Source of the DNA: Mycobacterium sp. IS-1264
Lineage (GTDB): Bacteria; Actinomycetota; Actinomycetes; Mycobacteriales; Mycobacteriaceae
Assembly: GCF_001954195.1 (NCBI RefSeq)
Contig: NZ_MBES01000054.1
Span: 16,853-80,852 of the forward strand
DNA: 64,000 nucleotides
Reading direction: 5' to 3'
Of the stretch, positions 1 through 9,778 are shown one piece after another. Numbering within the stretch: the stretch's first letter is position 1; each line of letters opens with the position of its first letter. The notes beneath the pieces are model-generated. The model saw only the letters and a program-made list of their open reading frames with translations, searched no databases and was not told the origin of the DNA. The position numbers and the translations under genes are program-made.

Positions 1-534
1 CAACGCCCGACGCACGATGTCGCGCGGCACGCTGCTGATCCCGATCGCCCCGATCTTGCCCTCGTCGCGCAGGGCGATCATCTCGGCCAACTGGTCATCG
101 AGGTCGATCTTCTGGTCTTCCTCGACTTCCGGCCTGGGCCCCAGGTCGTGGCGGCGCAGGTTGACCACGGGTACACAGTCGAGTCCGAGTTGGCGCAGGT
201 CGTCCTCGACAGCCGCGCGCAATTCGGCGGGCTTCTGCGCCGACGCCAGGGGCATCGGTTGTTCGCCGGTCCACCGGGCGCCGACCTTGCTGACGATGAC
301 GAGGTCTTCCGGATAGGGGGCCAAAGCCTGTCGGATCCGGCGGTTCACCTCGCCGGGGCCGTAGAACGATGCGGTGTCGATGTGGTTGACGCCGAGCTCG
401 ACCGCGCGACGCAGGACCGCCGCGGCGTCGGTATCGGACGTGCCCTCGAACAGCTGCATGGCGCCGTAGCCGACCCGCGCGACGGTATTCGTGCCAATGC
501 TGCTCTGGCCGCCGGGGCGAGCTTTGTCTGTCAT
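1..534 (-). CDS. Aldo/keto reductase, 3' end outside window
   Basis: The minus strand from the ATG at 534 reads open to base 1, giving 178 residues of an aldo/keto reductase (NADPH-dependent carbonyl reduction, cytosolic TIM barrel). The strand beta-2 motif HIDTASFYGPGEVNRR carries the catalytic Asp and Tyr, VSKVGARW supplies the Lys, and NLRRHD gives a candidate fourth tetrad residue. GAIGISSV is typical of later barrel strands. The C-terminal part lies beyond the window. It is divergent from the TetR gene at 620, and the gap holds two matching palindromes, so this gene is the likely regulated target. The substrate cannot be told from sequence. Confidence 0.85.
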   Translation of the reverse strand, partial: MTDKARPGGQSSIGTNTVARVGYGAMQLFEGTSDTDAAAVLRRAVELGVNHIDTASFYGPGEVNRRIRQALAPYPEDLVIVSKVGARWTGEQPMPLASAQKPAELRAAVEDDLRQLGLDCVPVVNLRRHDLGPRPEVEEDQKIDLDDQLAEMIALRDEGKIGAIGISSVPRDIVRRAL

Positions 535-568
535 GGTGCTCCCAATCTCGTGAGACACTGGAGAAATG

Positions 569-617
569 CGGAGGCCCCTCCGCTTAGTCGATGGTAGCAG
601 AAACGGAGGACCCTCCG
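569..617. promoter_or_regulatory. Twin TetR-type operators between AKR and TetR genes
   Basis: Two near-identical inverted repeats, CGGAGGCCCCTCCG at 569-582 and CGGAGGACCCTCCG at 604-617, have 6-bp arms and a 2-bp centre, with centres 35 bp apart. Both are followed by CTT. They lie between two divergent genes, the usual place for a TetR operator. The second copy overlaps the GGAGG that would serve as ribosome binding site for a TTG start at 620. That the adjacent TetR binds them is inference. Confidence 0.7.
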
Positions 618-619
618 CT

Positions 620-1168
620 TTGTCAGGCAGTGCCCGGTCGGATGCGCGCCGCAACCGCGAAAGGTTGCTCGAGGCGGCGACCGCGGCGTTCACCGCCGCG
701 AACGGTGGGCCGGTCGCGCTCGAGTCGATCGCCCGCGACGCCGGTGTCGGTATCGGCACGCTCTACCGCCACTTCCCGAATCGGGAAGCCCTCGTCGAGG
801 CGATCTACCGTGCGGAGCTCGCTGAGGTGGCGGCCGCGGCCGAGCGGCTGCTCAAGAGGCATCCGCCGAAGACCGCCCTGCGCCGCTGGATGGACCGCTA
901 CGCCAGCTTCGTGGCCGCCAAGCGCGGGATGGCCGAGTCGCTGCAGGCCATCTTCGACTCCGGCGCCATGGAGCCGAGCCAGACTCGCAACAGCATTGTC
1001 GCCGCGACCGACACGCTGTTGCGGGCAGGGGCGGAGGACGGCAGCCTCCGCTCCGATGTGGCGGCCGACGACGTCGTGTCCAGCCTGATCGGAATCTTTC
1101 TCGTTAGCGGTTCGCCGGAGCAGACGGGCCGCATGCTCGACCTGCTGGTGGCGGGGATCGCCGCCTGA
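620..1168 (+). CDS. TetR-family transcriptional regulator
   Basis: Protein of about 182 residues with an N-terminal helix-turn-helix (RNRERLLEAATAAF, then IARDAGVGIGTLYRHFPNREALVEAIY) and an alpha-helical ligand domain. I place the start at TTG 620 because GGAGG at 605-609 is well spaced before it. An ATG at 566 in the same frame would put both operator palindromes inside the coding sequence and has a poor ribosome binding site. It probably represses itself and the divergent aldo/keto reductase. The ligand is unknown. Confidence 0.85.
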   Translation: MSGSARSDARRNRERLLEAATAAFTAANGGPVALESIARDAGVGIGTLYRHFPNREALVEAIYRAELAEVAAAAERLLKRHPPKTALRRWMDRYASFVAAKRGMAESLQAIFDSGAMEPSQTRNSIVAATDTLLRAGAEDGSLRSDVAADDVVSSLIGIFLVSGSPEQTGRMLDLLVAGIAA

Positions 1169-1172
1169 GGGA

Positions 1173-1192
1173 GCGCCCGGCCAGCCGGGCGC
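1173..1192. terminator. Hairpin between convergent TetR gene and fadD8
   Basis: Perfect inverted repeat GCGCCCGG, loop CCAG, CCGGGCGC, placed in the 36-base gap between two convergent genes. It has no T-tract, as is common for mycobacterial terminator-like hairpins. Function is inferred from position. Confidence 0.5.
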
Positions 1193-1204
1193 CCGGCAAC
1201 TAAC

Positions 1205-2806
1205 TCAGCCGACCGCGCGTCCCGCGCCTTCCCAGAACTGCGCGCGGACGGCCTTCTTGTCCGGCTTGCCCAGCCCGGTCAACGGCAGGGACTCGGCGAT
1301 GACCACCCGCTTGGGGGACTGCACCGAGCCCTTGCGGTCTTTGACCGCGGCCTGGATCTCGGCGGTCATCGCCTCGATCGCGGCGTCGTCGCGGGCCGCA
1401 TCGGAGCGCAGCACCACCACGGCGGTGACGGCCTCGCCCCATTTGTCGTCCGGGGTCCCGACGACACAGACCTGCGCGACGGCCGGATGTTCGGCGACGA
1501 CGTCCTCGACCTCGCGGGGAAACACATTGAAGCCGCCGGTGACGATCATGTCCTTGACCCGGTCGACGATGAAGTAGAAGCCATCCTCGTCCTCGCGGGC
1601 CATGTCGCCGGTGTGCAGCCAACCGTCTTTAAAAGTCTTCGACGTCTCGTCAGGTAAATTCCAGTAGCCGCCGGCCAATAACGGTCCGCTGACACAGATT
1701 TCGCCAGGCTCGCCCTGCGGCACCGGCTTGCCGTCCTCACCCAGCAGCGCGACCCGCGCGAAAAGCGTTGGGCGCCCACAGGATGTCAGCCGCTTCTCGT
1801 CGTGATCGGCCTTGGGAAGGTAGGTGATCACCATCGGCGCCTCGGACTGCCCGTAGTACTGGGCGAAGATCGGGCCGAACCGCCGGATCGCCTCGGCCAG
1901 CCGCACCGGGTTGATCGCCGAGGCGCCGTAGTACACGGTCTCCAGCGACGACAGGTCGCGGGTGTGCGAATCCGGATGATCCATCAGCGCGTACAGCATC
2001 GACGGCACCAGCATGGTCGCCGTAATGCGTTGCTCTTCAATGACTCTCAGCACCTCGGCGGGATCGAACTTGGCCAGCACGATCATCTGGCCACCCTTGA
2101 CCAGGGTGGGCGTGAAAAATGCCGCCCCGGCATGCGACAGCGGCGTGCACATCAGGAAGCGCGGGTTCTCCGGCCATTCCCATTCGGCGAGCTGGATCGA
2201 CGTCATGGTGGCGATGTTGCCGGTGGTGCCGATCACGCCCTTGGGCTTGCCGGTGGTGCCGCCGGTGTAGGTCAGGCCGCCGATGTGGTTGGGGGGCAGG
2301 TCGGCAACGACCAGCGGCTTCGGCTCGTACTTGGCGGCCTCGGCGGACAGGTCGACGGCCACGCCGCTCAAAGCCTCGGGAACCGGGCCGATGGTGAGGA
2401 TCTGCTTCAAGGAGTCCACCTTTTCCAGCAGTCCCAGAGCGCGCTCGACGAAATTCGGGTTGGGGTCGATGATCAGCGCGCTGGCCCCGGCGTCGTTGAG
2501 CACGTAGGCATGGTCGTCGAGCGAGCCGAGCGGGTGCAGCGCGGTGCGCCGATAACCCTGGGTCTGGCTGGCGCCGAGGATCATCAGGACCTCGGGACGG
2601 TTGAGCGACAGCAGGCCGACCGTGACGCCGGTGCCGGCGCCCAGTGCCTCGAACGCCTGCGTGTACTGGCTGATCCGCTCGGCCAGCTGGCCGCCGGTCA
2701 GCGTGGTGTCGCCCAGGAAGAGCACCGGCTTGTTCTTATGGCGCTTGAGCGAGCCCACCAGCAGGTGGCCGTTGTGGGTCGGGTTGCGCAGCAGCTCGTC
2801 ACCCAT
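1205..2806 (-). CDS. fadD8: Fatty-acid--CoA ligase FadD8
   Basis: A 533-residue acyl-adenylate-forming enzyme (ANL superfamily) that would activate a carboxylic acid to acyl-CoA with ATP. Visible motifs are the P-loop YTGGTTGKPKGV, YGQSEAP (A5), WLHTGDMAREDEDGFYF with DRVKDMIVTGGFNVFP (A7/A8), and the C-terminal catalytic Lys in LPLTGLGKPDKKAVR. I chose ATG 2806 because GGAGGAG lies 8-9 bases upstream. ATG 2839 is also in frame. The sequence agrees closely with my recollection of M. tuberculosis FadD8 (Rv0551c), and the divergent amidohydrolase neighbour is conserved. The natural substrate is not established. Confidence 0.9.
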   Translation of the reverse strand: MGDELLRNPTHNGHLLVGSLKRHKNKPVLFLGDTTLTGGQLAERISQYTQAFEALGAGTGVTVGLLSLNRPEVLMILGASQTQGYRRTALHPLGSLDDHAYVLNDAGASALIIDPNPNFVERALGLLEKVDSLKQILTIGPVPEALSGVAVDLSAEAAKYEPKPLVVADLPPNHIGGLTYTGGTTGKPKGVIGTTGNIATMTSIQLAEWEWPENPRFLMCTPLSHAGAAFFTPTLVKGGQMIVLAKFDPAEVLRVIEEQRITATMLVPSMLYALMDHPDSHTRDLSSLETVYYGASAINPVRLAEAIRRFGPIFAQYYGQSEAPMVITYLPKADHDEKRLTSCGRPTLFARVALLGEDGKPVPQGEPGEICVSGPLLAGGYWNLPDETSKTFKDGWLHTGDMAREDEDGFYFIVDRVKDMIVTGGFNVFPREVEDVVAEHPAVAQVCVVGTPDDKWGEAVTAVVVLRSDAARDDAAIEAMTAEIQAAVKDRKGSVQSPKRVVIAESLPLTGLGKPDKKAVRAQFWEGAGRAVG

Positions 2807-2924
2807 TGCGCCGCTCCTCCTCATCACTTCGTTCTGCATCGTCGCCGGCGTGACTCATGGCCCAAGACTAGAACGTGTTGCAATTCGGGTCGGTCGGACC
2901 CTGGGATCACTAGGATTCCTGCAC

Positions 2925-4541
2925 ATGGCTGGGGCCGATCTCAAGGCAGATGTCGTCATCACCGGAACCGTGCTGACCGTCGACGACGGGCGCCCCACCG
3001 CCGAGGCCGTGGCCGTCGCCGATGGCCGGATCACCGCCGTCGGCACCCGGTCCGACGTCGAGGGCCTGATAGGCCCCGGCACCCAGACCATCGACTTCGG
3101 CGACGCCTGCGTCATGCCGGGATTCGTTGAGGCGCACGGCCATCCGCTGATGGAGGCCGTCGCGCTGTCGGACCGGATCGTCGACATCCGCCCGGTCACC
3201 CTCCGGGGCGCCGACGACGTCGTCGCGGCCGTCCGGCGCGAAGTGGGAAAGCGCGGCGCGGACGGCGCCTACCTCAACGGCTGGGATCCGCTCCTGCAGC
3301 CCGGACTTCCGGAGCCGACGCTGGCCTGGCTCGACGAAATCGCGCCCGACGGGCCACTGGTGATCATCCACAACTCCGGGCACAAGGCCTTCTTCAACTC
3401 GCACGCCGCCCGCCTCAACGGGCTGACCCGCGACACGCCGGATCCCAAGGGCGCCCGGTTCGGCCGCGACGCCGGCGGGGAACTCGACGGCACCGCCGAG
3501 GAGATCGGCGCGGTGTTTCCCCTGTTGGCCGGCGCCGTCCAGCCCGCCGACTACCCGGCGATGCTGCACGCCGAATGCGCCCGGCTCAACCGCGCCGGGC
3601 TGACCACCTGCTCGGAGATGGCGTTCGACCCCGCGTTCCGGCCGCTGGTCGAGCAACTGCGCGGCGAGCTCACGGTGCGGCTGCGCACCTACGAGATCTC
3701 CAACCCGCAGATGTCGACCACCGCGGCACCGGGCGGCGGCGACGACATGCTGCGCCAGGTCGGCATCAAGATCTGGGTCGACGGGTCACCGTGGGTCGGC
3801 AACATCGCCCTGTCCTTCCCCTACCTGGACACCGATGCGACCCGCACCATCGGCGTGACGCCCGGCTCGTGCGGATGCGCCAACTACACCGCCGAGCAGC
3901 TGACCGAAATCGTCGGCGCCTACTTTCCGCTCGGCTGGCAGATGGCCTGCCATGTGCACGGCGACAACGGCGTTGACACCATCCTGGATGTCTACGAAAA
4001 AGCACTGCAGCGCTGGCCCCGTCCAGACCACCGGCTGCGGCTCGAGCACGTCGGCGCCATCCGGCCCGAACAACTCAAACGCGCCGCCGAGCTCGGCGTC
4101 ACCTGCAGCATCTTCGTCGACCAGATCCACTACTGGGGTGACGTCATTGTCGACGGCCTGTTCGGACCCGAGCGCGGATCCCGTTGGATGCCAGCGGGAT
4201 CCGCGGTCGCCACGGGGATGCGCATCTCGCTGCACAACGACCCACCGGTCACGCCCGAGGAGCCGCTGCGCAACATCAGCGTGGCCGCGACCCGGACGGC
4301 GCCCAGCGGCCGGGTGTTGGCGCCCGAGGAGCGCCTGACGGTCGAGCAGGCGATCCGCGCGCAGACCATCGACGCCGCCTGGCAGCTGTTCGCCGACGAC
4401 GTGATCGGCTCGCTGGAGGTCGGCAAGTACGCGGACATGGTGGTGTTGTCGGCCGATCCCCGCGCCGTGCCGCCCGAGCGGATCGCCGAGCTCGACGTGT
4501 GCGCCACGTTTCTGGCGGGCCGCCAGGTCTACCGCCGGTGA
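2925..4541 (+). CDS. Metal-dependent amidohydrolase (YtcJ-like, Rv0552 orthologue)
   Basis: Protein of 538 residues from ATG 2925. It has an N-terminal composite-barrel strand (ADVVITGTVLTVDDGRPTAEAVAVADGRITAVG), the metal-binding motif GFVEAHGHPLMEA, HNSGHKAFFNS, HVHGDNG in the barrel, and a C-terminal Asp region followed by GSLEVGKYADMVVLSADP. This is the amidohydrolase_3/YtcJ layout: hydrolysis of a C-N or similar bond with one or two metal ions. The substrate is unknown. Its stop overlaps the start of menC (GTGA), so the two are translationally coupled, though nothing in menaquinone synthesis obviously needs it. Confidence 0.88.
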   Translation: MAGADLKADVVITGTVLTVDDGRPTAEAVAVADGRITAVGTRSDVEGLIGPGTQTIDFGDACVMPGFVEAHGHPLMEAVALSDRIVDIRPVTLRGADDVVAAVRREVGKRGADGAYLNGWDPLLQPGLPEPTLAWLDEIAPDGPLVIIHNSGHKAFFNSHAARLNGLTRDTPDPKGARFGRDAGGELDGTAEEIGAVFPLLAGAVQPADYPAMLHAECARLNRAGLTTCSEMAFDPAFRPLVEQLRGELTVRLRTYEISNPQMSTTAAPGGGDDMLRQVGIKIWVDGSPWVGNIALSFPYLDTDATRTIGVTPGSCGCANYTAEQLTEIVGAYFPLGWQMACHVHGDNGVDTILDVYEKALQRWPRPDHRLRLEHVGAIRPEQLKRAAELGVTCSIFVDQIHYWGDVIVDGLFGPERGSRWMPAGSAVATGMRISLHNDPPVTPEEPLRNISVAATRTAPSGRVLAPEERLTVEQAIRAQTIDAAWQLFADDVIGSLEVGKYADMVVLSADPRAVPPERIAELDVCATFLAGRQVYRR

Positions 4542-5509
4542 AGCCCGCACTGGACGACCTGCTGGACCGCCTGCACGTGGTGGCGCTGCCCATGCGGGTG
4601 CGTTTCCGCGGCATCACCACCCGCGAGGTCGCGCTGATCGAGGGCCCGGCGGGCTGGGGCGAATTCGGTGCGTTCGTGGAATACGGGCCCGCCGAGGCCG
4701 CCGCGTGGCTGGCGTCGGGTATCGAGGCCGCCTACCGCCGCCCGCCGCCGGCGCGACGCGACCGGATTGCGATCAACGCCACCGTGCCGGCCGTTTCCGC
4801 CGATGAGGTCGGCGAGGTGCTGGCGCGGTTCCCGGGGGCGCGCACGGCCAAGGTAAAGGTCGCCGAACCGGGACAGACGATCGCCGACGACGTCGAGCGC
4901 GTCAACGCCGTGCGGGAGCTGTGCCCCAACGTGCGGGTGGACGCCAACGGCGGCTGGACCGTCGAACAGGCCGTACGGGCCGCGGCCGCCCTGACCGCCG
5001 ACGGCCCGCTCGAGTATCTCGAGCAACCCTGCGCCACCGTCGACGAACTCGCCGAACTGCGCCGGCGGATCGACGTGCCGATCGCCGCCGACGAAAGCAT
5101 CCGCAAAGCCGACGACCCGCTGGCCGTCGTCCGCGCTCGCGCTGCCGACGTCGCGGTGCTGAAAGTTGCTCCGCTGGGCGGGGTTTCGGCGCTGCTCGAC
5201 ATCGCCGCGCGGATCGACATCCCCGTCGTGGTCTCCAGTGCGCTGGACTCGGCGGTCGGCATAAGCCATGGCCTGACCGCCGCCGCGGCGCTACCGCAAC
5301 TCCGGCATGCGTGCGGGCTGGGCACCGGCGGCCTGTTCGCCGAGGACGTCGCCGAGCGCGCCGCACCCGTCGACGGGAGCCTGGCCGTCGCGCCGGTGAC
5401 GCCGGATCCCGCGCGGCTGGGGGCGCTGGGCGCGCCGCCGGAGCGGCGGCAGTGGTGGATCGACCGGGTCAAGGCCTGCCACCCGCTGCTTGTAACGTGC
5501 TCCGAGTGA
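4538..5509 (+). CDS. menC: o-Succinylbenzoate synthase MenC
   Basis: A 323-residue enolase-superfamily enzyme that dehydrates SHCHC to o-succinylbenzoate in menaquinone synthesis. Barrel residues are in place: the acid/base Lys pair in TAKVKVAEPG, metal ligands in VRVDANGGW, LEYLEQPC and PIAADESI, and the opposite Lys in VAVLKVAPLGG. GTG 4538 is the start; it overlaps the upstream stop and gives an N-terminus (MKPALDDLLDRLHVVALPMRVRFRG) matching the Rv0553 pattern. The 3' end overlaps the next gene by GTGA. Confidence 0.93.
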   Translation: MKPALDDLLDRLHVVALPMRVRFRGITTREVALIEGPAGWGEFGAFVEYGPAEAAAWLASGIEAAYRRPPPARRDRIAINATVPAVSADEVGEVLARFPGARTAKVKVAEPGQTIADDVERVNAVRELCPNVRVDANGGWTVEQAVRAAAALTADGPLEYLEQPCATVDELAELRRRIDVPIAADESIRKADDPLAVVRARAADVAVLKVAPLGGVSALLDIAARIDIPVVVSSALDSAVGISHGLTAAAALPQLRHACGLGTGGLFAEDVAERAAPVDGSLAVAPVTPDPARLGALGAPPERRQWWIDRVKACHPLLVTCSE

Positions 5510-6294
5510 CCAACCTGGCTTACGACGACCGCGGGACGGGCGAACCCGTCGTCTTCATCGCAGGCCACGGCGGTGCCGGACGCACTTGGCTGCCGCATCA
5601 GGTGCCGGCGTTTCTGGCGGCGGGGTATCGCTGCATCACCTTCGACAATCGCGGGATCGGTGCCACCGAGAACGACGAAGGGTTCACGACGCAGACCATG
5701 GTCGCCGACACGGCGGCCCTGATCGAAAAGCTGGGCGCAGCACCGGCCCGCCTCGTCGGCGTCTCGATGGGCTCCTACATCGCCCAGGAACTCATGGTGG
5801 CCCGGCCCGATCTGGTGAGCGCCGCGGTGCTGATGGCGACGCGCGGCCGCCTGGACCGCGCGCGGGAGTTCTTTCACCAAGCCGAGAACGAGTTCTTCTC
5901 GTCCGGTGTCAAGCTGCCCGCCGGCTATGAAGCGAAAATGCGCTTGATGGAAAGCTTTTCGCGCAAGACCCTCAACGACGACGTGGCGGTCGCGGACTGG
6001 ATCGCGATGTTCAGCACGTGGCCGGCCAAGCAAACCCCGGGAACGCGCTGCCAGCTGAACATCTCTCCGCAGACCAATCGGCTGCCCGCCTACCGCGCCA
6101 TCTCGGCGCCGGTGCTGGTCATCGGGTTCGGCGACGACCTGGTGACCCCGCCGCACCTGGGGCGCGAGGTGGCCGACGCCATCCCCAACGGCCGCTACGT
6201 GCAGATCCCCGACACCGGTCACCTCGGCTTCTTCGAGCGGCCGGAGGTCGTCAACGCCGAGATGTTGAAGTTCTTCGCCGACGACAAGGCCTGA
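5506..6294 (+). CDS. bpoC: Alpha/beta hydrolase (BpoC-like; candidate MenH)
   Basis: A 262-residue alpha/beta hydrolase starting at GTG 5506, overlapping the menC stop. The triad is visible: nucleophile Ser in GVSMGSYIAQEL, Asp in GFGDDLVTPP, His in DTGHLGFFERP. The oxyanion region is FIAGHGGAGRTW. The M. tuberculosis counterpart (Rv0554) is named BpoC, a putative non-haem peroxidase. Its place, coupled to menC and just before menD, suggests it could be the SHCHC synthase MenH. That is inference, and no motif separates the two roles by eye. Confidence 0.85.
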   Translation: MTNLAYDDRGTGEPVVFIAGHGGAGRTWLPHQVPAFLAAGYRCITFDNRGIGATENDEGFTTQTMVADTAALIEKLGAAPARLVGVSMGSYIAQELMVARPDLVSAAVLMATRGRLDRAREFFHQAENEFFSSGVKLPAGYEAKMRLMESFSRKTLNDDVAVADWIAMFSTWPAKQTPGTRCQLNISPQTNRLPAYRAISAPVLVIGFGDDLVTPPHLGREVADAIPNGRYVQIPDTGHLGFFERPEVVNAEMLKFFADDKA

Positions 6295-6328
6295 GGCCAG
6301 TTCAGCGGCCCTGTGACACCCTGTAGGA

Positions 6329-7963
6329 GTGAACCCCTCGACGACACAGGCCCGCGTCGTCGTTGACGAGCTGATCCGCGGCGGCGTCCGCGACGTGGTG
6401 CTATGCCCCGGCTCGCGCAATGCCCCGCTGGCGTTCGCGTTACAGGACGCCGATCGTTCCGGCCGGCTCCGGTTGCACGTCCGCATCGACGAGCGCACCG
6501 CCGGCTATCTGGCCATCGGTCTGGCGATCGCGGCCGACGCGCCGGTGTGCGTCGCGATGACGTCGGGCACCGCCGTGGCCAACCTCGGCCCGGCGGTGGT
6601 GGAGGCCAACTACGCGCGGGTGCCGCTGATCGTGCTCTCGGCCAACCGGCCCTACGAATTGCTCGGCACCGGGGCCAACCAGACCATGGAGCAGCTGGGC
6701 TACTTCGGCACCCAGGTTCGCGCCACCATCAGCCTGGGCCTGGCCGAGGACGCGCCCGAGCGCCTGCCCGAGTTCAACGCCACCTGGCGATCGGCCACCT
6801 GCCGAGTGTTGGTGGCCGCCACGGGTTCTCGCACCGCCAACGCCGGTCCCGTGCACTTCGACATCCCGCTGCGCGAGCCGCTGGTGCCGGATCCGGAACC
6901 ACAAGCGGTGACGCCGCCCGGCCGGCCCGGCGGCAAACCGTGGACCTACACCCCTGCGGTCAGCTTCGACCAGCCGCTCGACATCGACCTGTCGCCCGAC
7001 ACGGTCGTCATCGCCGGGCATGGGGCGGGCGCGCAGCCCGAGCTGGCGCAGTTGCCTACCGTCGCCGAGCCGACGGCCCCGCCGCCGGCCAACCCGCTGC
7101 ATCCGCTGGCGCTGCCGCTGCTGCGCCCCAAGCAGGTGATCATGCTGGGCCGCCCGACCCTGCACCGGCCGGTGTCGGCGCTGCTTGCCGACCCGCAGGT
7201 GCCGGTGTACGCGCTGACCACCGGGCCGCGCTGGCCCGACGTCTCGGGTAACTCGCAGGCCACCGGCACCCGGGCCGTCACCACCGGGACGCCGAATCCG
7301 GCGTGGCTGCACCGCTGCGCGGAGATGAACCGCCACGCCGTCACCGCGGTCCGGGGCCAGCTCGCGGCCCACCCGCTGACCACCGGCCTGCATGTCGCGG
7401 CCGCGGTCGCCGACGCGCTGCGCCCGGGCGACCAGCTGGTGCTCGGGGCGTCAAACCCGGTGCGCGACGCGGCCCTGGTCGGCCTGAACACGCACGGCAT
7501 CAAGGTCCTGTCCAACCGTGGCGTCGCCGGCATCGACGGGACGGTCTCGACCGCGATCGGGGCGGCACTGGCCCATGAGGGGCCCCATGACGGGCGCACC
7601 GTCGCGCTCATCGGTGACCTCACGTTCGTCCACGATAGCTCCGGGCTGTTGATCGGCCCCACCGAGCCGACACCGCGGCGCCTGACCATCGTGGTGTCCA
7701 ACGACAACGGCGGCGGCATCTTCGAACTCCTCGAGCAGGGCGACCCGCGGTTCTCCGACGTGTCGTCGCGGATCTTCGGGACGCCGCACGATGTCGACGT
7801 GGGCGCGCTGTGTCGCGCCTACCACGTGGAGAGCCGGCAGATCGAGGTCGAAGAGCTCAACGCGGCCCTCGACGAACCCGGGGCCGGTATGCGGGTGCTG
7901 GAAGTCAAGGCGGACCGGTCTTCCCTGCGGCAGCTGCACGCCGCCATCAAGGCGGCCCTATGA
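6329..7963 (+). CDS. menD: SEPHCHC synthase MenD
   Basis: Protein of 544 residues, a thiamine-diphosphate enzyme that joins isochorismate and 2-oxoglutarate. The N-terminal half has [15 protein letters not shown] and the conserved Glu in [15 protein letters not shown]. The C-terminal half has the ThDP/Mg motif [14 protein letters not shown] through [15 protein letters not shown] 6329 follows GTAGGA. The 3' end overlaps the next gene by ATGA. It is the third gene of the menC-hydrolase-menD unit. Length fits the mycobacterial family. Confidence 0.95.
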   Translation: MNPSTTQARVVVDELIRGGVRDVVLCPGSRNAPLAFALQDADRSGRLRLHVRIDERTAGYLAIGLAIAADAPVCVAMTSGTAVANLGPAVVEANYARVPLIVLSANRPYELLGTGANQTMEQLGYFGTQVRATISLGLAEDAPERLPEFNATWRSATCRVLVAATGSRTANAGPVHFDIPLREPLVPDPEPQAVTPPGRPGGKPWTYTPAVSFDQPLDIDLSPDTVVIAGHGAGAQPELAQLPTVAEPTAPPPANPLHPLALPLLRPKQVIMLGRPTLHRPVSALLADPQVPVYALTTGPRWPDVSGNSQATGTRAVTTGTPNPAWLHRCAEMNRHAVTAVRGQLAAHPLTTGLHVAAAVADALRPGDQLVLGASNPVRDAALVGLNTHGIKVLSNRGVAGIDGTVSTAIGAALAHEGPHDGRTVALIGDLTFVHDSSGLLIGPTEPTPRRLTIVVSNDNGGGIFELLEQGDPRFSDVSSRIFGTPHDVDVGALCRAYHVESRQIEVEELNAALDEPGAGMRVLEVKADRSSLRQLHAAIKAAL

Positions 7964-8499
7964 GGATCGGTGTGATATCGCCGAAGACGTTGTTGCGCAT
8001 CCTCATTCACGGCCGCAGTGATGAACCGCCGAAGACCCGCGCGAGAATCGCGTTGCGGTGGGTGCGCATTGCCGTGCTGATCGTGGCCGGCTTGGTCACG
8101 CTGCAGTCGGTGCTGCTGGTCGCCGGCGCCTGGCGCGACGACATTGCCATCCAACGCAACATGGGCGTCGCGCAGGCCGAAGTGCTCAGCGCCGGGCCAC
8201 GGCGATCCACGATCGAATTCGTCACGCCCGAGCGAATCACGTATCGGCCCGAGCTGGGCGTGCTGTATCCGTCGGAATTGTCTACCGGCATGCGGATTTA
8301 CGTCGAATACAACAAACGGGATCCGAACCTGGTCCGCGTGCAGCACCGCAACGCCGGGCTCGCGATCATCCCGGCGGGCTCCATCGCGGTGGTGGCCTGG
8401 CTGGCCGCCGGCGCCGTGTTGGCCGTTCTGGCGCTGCTGGACAGGCGGCTGGACGGACGCGCCAAGGTCGCCTCGGAGCCCGGAGAATCGCCGTCGTAG
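7960..8499 (+). CDS. Membrane protein, Rv0556-like
   Basis: A 179-residue protein whose ATG overlaps the menD stop. One membrane segment lies near residues 27-50 ([25 protein letters not shown]) and another near 145-165 ([21 protein letters not shown]). Between them is a soluble domain of about 90 residues with [29 protein letters not shown], probably outside the cytoplasm. It has no catalytic motif I recognise. The position after menD is conserved in M. tuberculosis (Rv0556). Function unknown. Confidence 0.8.
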   Translation: MRIGVISPKTLLRILIHGRSDEPPKTRARIALRWVRIAVLIVAGLVTLQSVLLVAGAWRDDIAIQRNMGVAQAEVLSAGPRRSTIEFVTPERITYRPELGVLYPSELSTGMRIYVEYNKRDPNLVRVQHRNAGLAIIPAGSIAVVAWLAAGAVLAVLALLDRRLDGRAKVASEPGESPS

Positions 8500-8576
8500 G
8501 GCGTTAAGCAGCAGATTTCGCGCCCCGTATGCCCGTCGGCAACCTTGGCGACAGCCAATGCTGGCATGGTGATGGC

Positions 8577-9731
8577 GTGCGCGTTGCAATCGTCGCCGAA
8601 TCATTCCTCCCCAATGTCAACGGTGTCAGCAATTCGGTGCTGCGCGTCCTGGAGCATCTGCGCCGCACCGGTCACGAAGCCCTTGTGATCGCACCGGACA
8701 ATCCGCCGGGCCAGCCCCGGGCGGATCGGGTTCACGACGGCGTGCGGATACATCGGGTGCCGTCGCGGATGTTCCCCAAGGTGACCACGTTACCGCTCGG
8801 TGTGCCGACGCCCCGGATGCTCAGCGTGCTACGCGGTTTCGATCCCGACGTCATGCACCTCGCGTCTCCGGCGCTGCTCGGTTACGGCGGAGTGAAGGCG
8901 GCCCGGCGGCTGGGGGTGCCGACGGTCGCGGTGTACCAAACCGACGTCCCCGGTTTTGCGGCCAGCTACGGGATTCCGATGACGGCACGCGCGGCGTGGG
9001 CGTGGTTCCGCCACCTGCACAGCCTCGCCGACCGCACCCTGGCCCCATCCAGCGTGACAATGGAATCTCTTGTGGCCCATCGGTTTCCGCGGGTGCACCG
9101 ATGGGCACGCGGCGTCGACGTGCTGCGATTCGCGCCGTCGGCGCGCAGCGAGGCCCTGCGCCGGCGGTGGTCGCCGCAGGGCAAGCCCATTGTCGGGTTC
9201 GTCGGCCGCCTCGCGCCGGAAAAGCACGCCGAGCGGTTGGCCGCGCTGAGGACCGACGACTCGGTGCAGCTCGTCATCGTCGGCGACGGCGTCGACCAAC
9301 GCAAACTGCAGTTGGCAATGCCCACAGCGGTTTTCACCGGTGCGCTGTATGGCGAGGAGCTCGCCGAAGCATATGCCAGCATGGACGTCTTCGTGCACAC
9401 CGGCGAGCACGAGACGTTCTGCCAAGTCGTGCAGGAAGCGCTGGCGTCGGGACTGCCGGTGATCGCCCCCGACGCCGGCGGACCGCGTGACCTGATCGCT
9501 CCTTGGCGGACCGGACTCCTGTTGGGAGTCAACGAGTTCGAGGCGCGGTTACCCGGCGCCGTCGCGCACCTGCTCCAAGAACGCCACCGCTATTCGCACG
9601 CCGCTCGGCGCAGCGTACTCGGCCGCAGCTGGCCGGTCATCTGCGACGAGCTGCTCGGCCACTACGAGGCCGTTCTTTCGCCATACGCCCCGGCGCGCAT
9701 GTCGTTCCGGCGGCACGCGCAGGGTGAGTGA
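8577..9731 (+). CDS. mgtA: GDP-mannose-dependent alpha-mannosyltransferase MgtA
   Basis: A GT-B glycosyltransferase of the GT4 family, 384 residues from GTG 8577 ([21 protein letters not shown]). The donor-binding EX7E motif is [11 protein letters not shown], followed by [29 protein letters not shown] marks the C-domain start. The sequence is nearly superimposable on what I recall of Rv0557 (MgtA, once called PimB), which transfers mannose to a glucuronosyl diacylglycerol in lipoglycan-related lipid synthesis. An ATG at 8529 would add 16 residues and is not preferred. The lanthipeptide locus runs into its 3' end. Confidence 0.92.
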   Translation: MRVAIVAESFLPNVNGVSNSVLRVLEHLRRTGHEALVIAPDNPPGQPRADRVHDGVRIHRVPSRMFPKVTTLPLGVPTPRMLSVLRGFDPDVMHLASPALLGYGGVKAARRLGVPTVAVYQTDVPGFAASYGIPMTARAAWAWFRHLHSLADRTLAPSSVTMESLVAHRFPRVHRWARGVDVLRFAPSARSEALRRRWSPQGKPIVGFVGRLAPEKHAERLAALRTDDSVQLVIVGDGVDQRKLQLAMPTAVFTGALYGEELAEAYASMDVFVHTGEHETFCQVVQEALASGLPVIAPDAGGPRDLIAPWRTGLLLGVNEFEARLPGAVAHLLQERHRYSHAARRSVLGRSWPVICDELLGHYEAVLSPYAPARMSFRRHAQGE

Positions 9732-9778
9732 AGATCGCCGGATACGACGAAAGTATTTGTGTCCGGGCGGTTTGGGCG

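Noticed and set aside
1802..3130. 442-residue plus-strand frame over fadD8
   Set aside because: Antisense shadow. FadD8 motifs are intact on the minus strand.
4732..6498. 588-residue minus-strand frame over menC and the hydrolase
   Set aside because: It is antisense to two well-supported coupled genes, with composition typical of a shadow frame.
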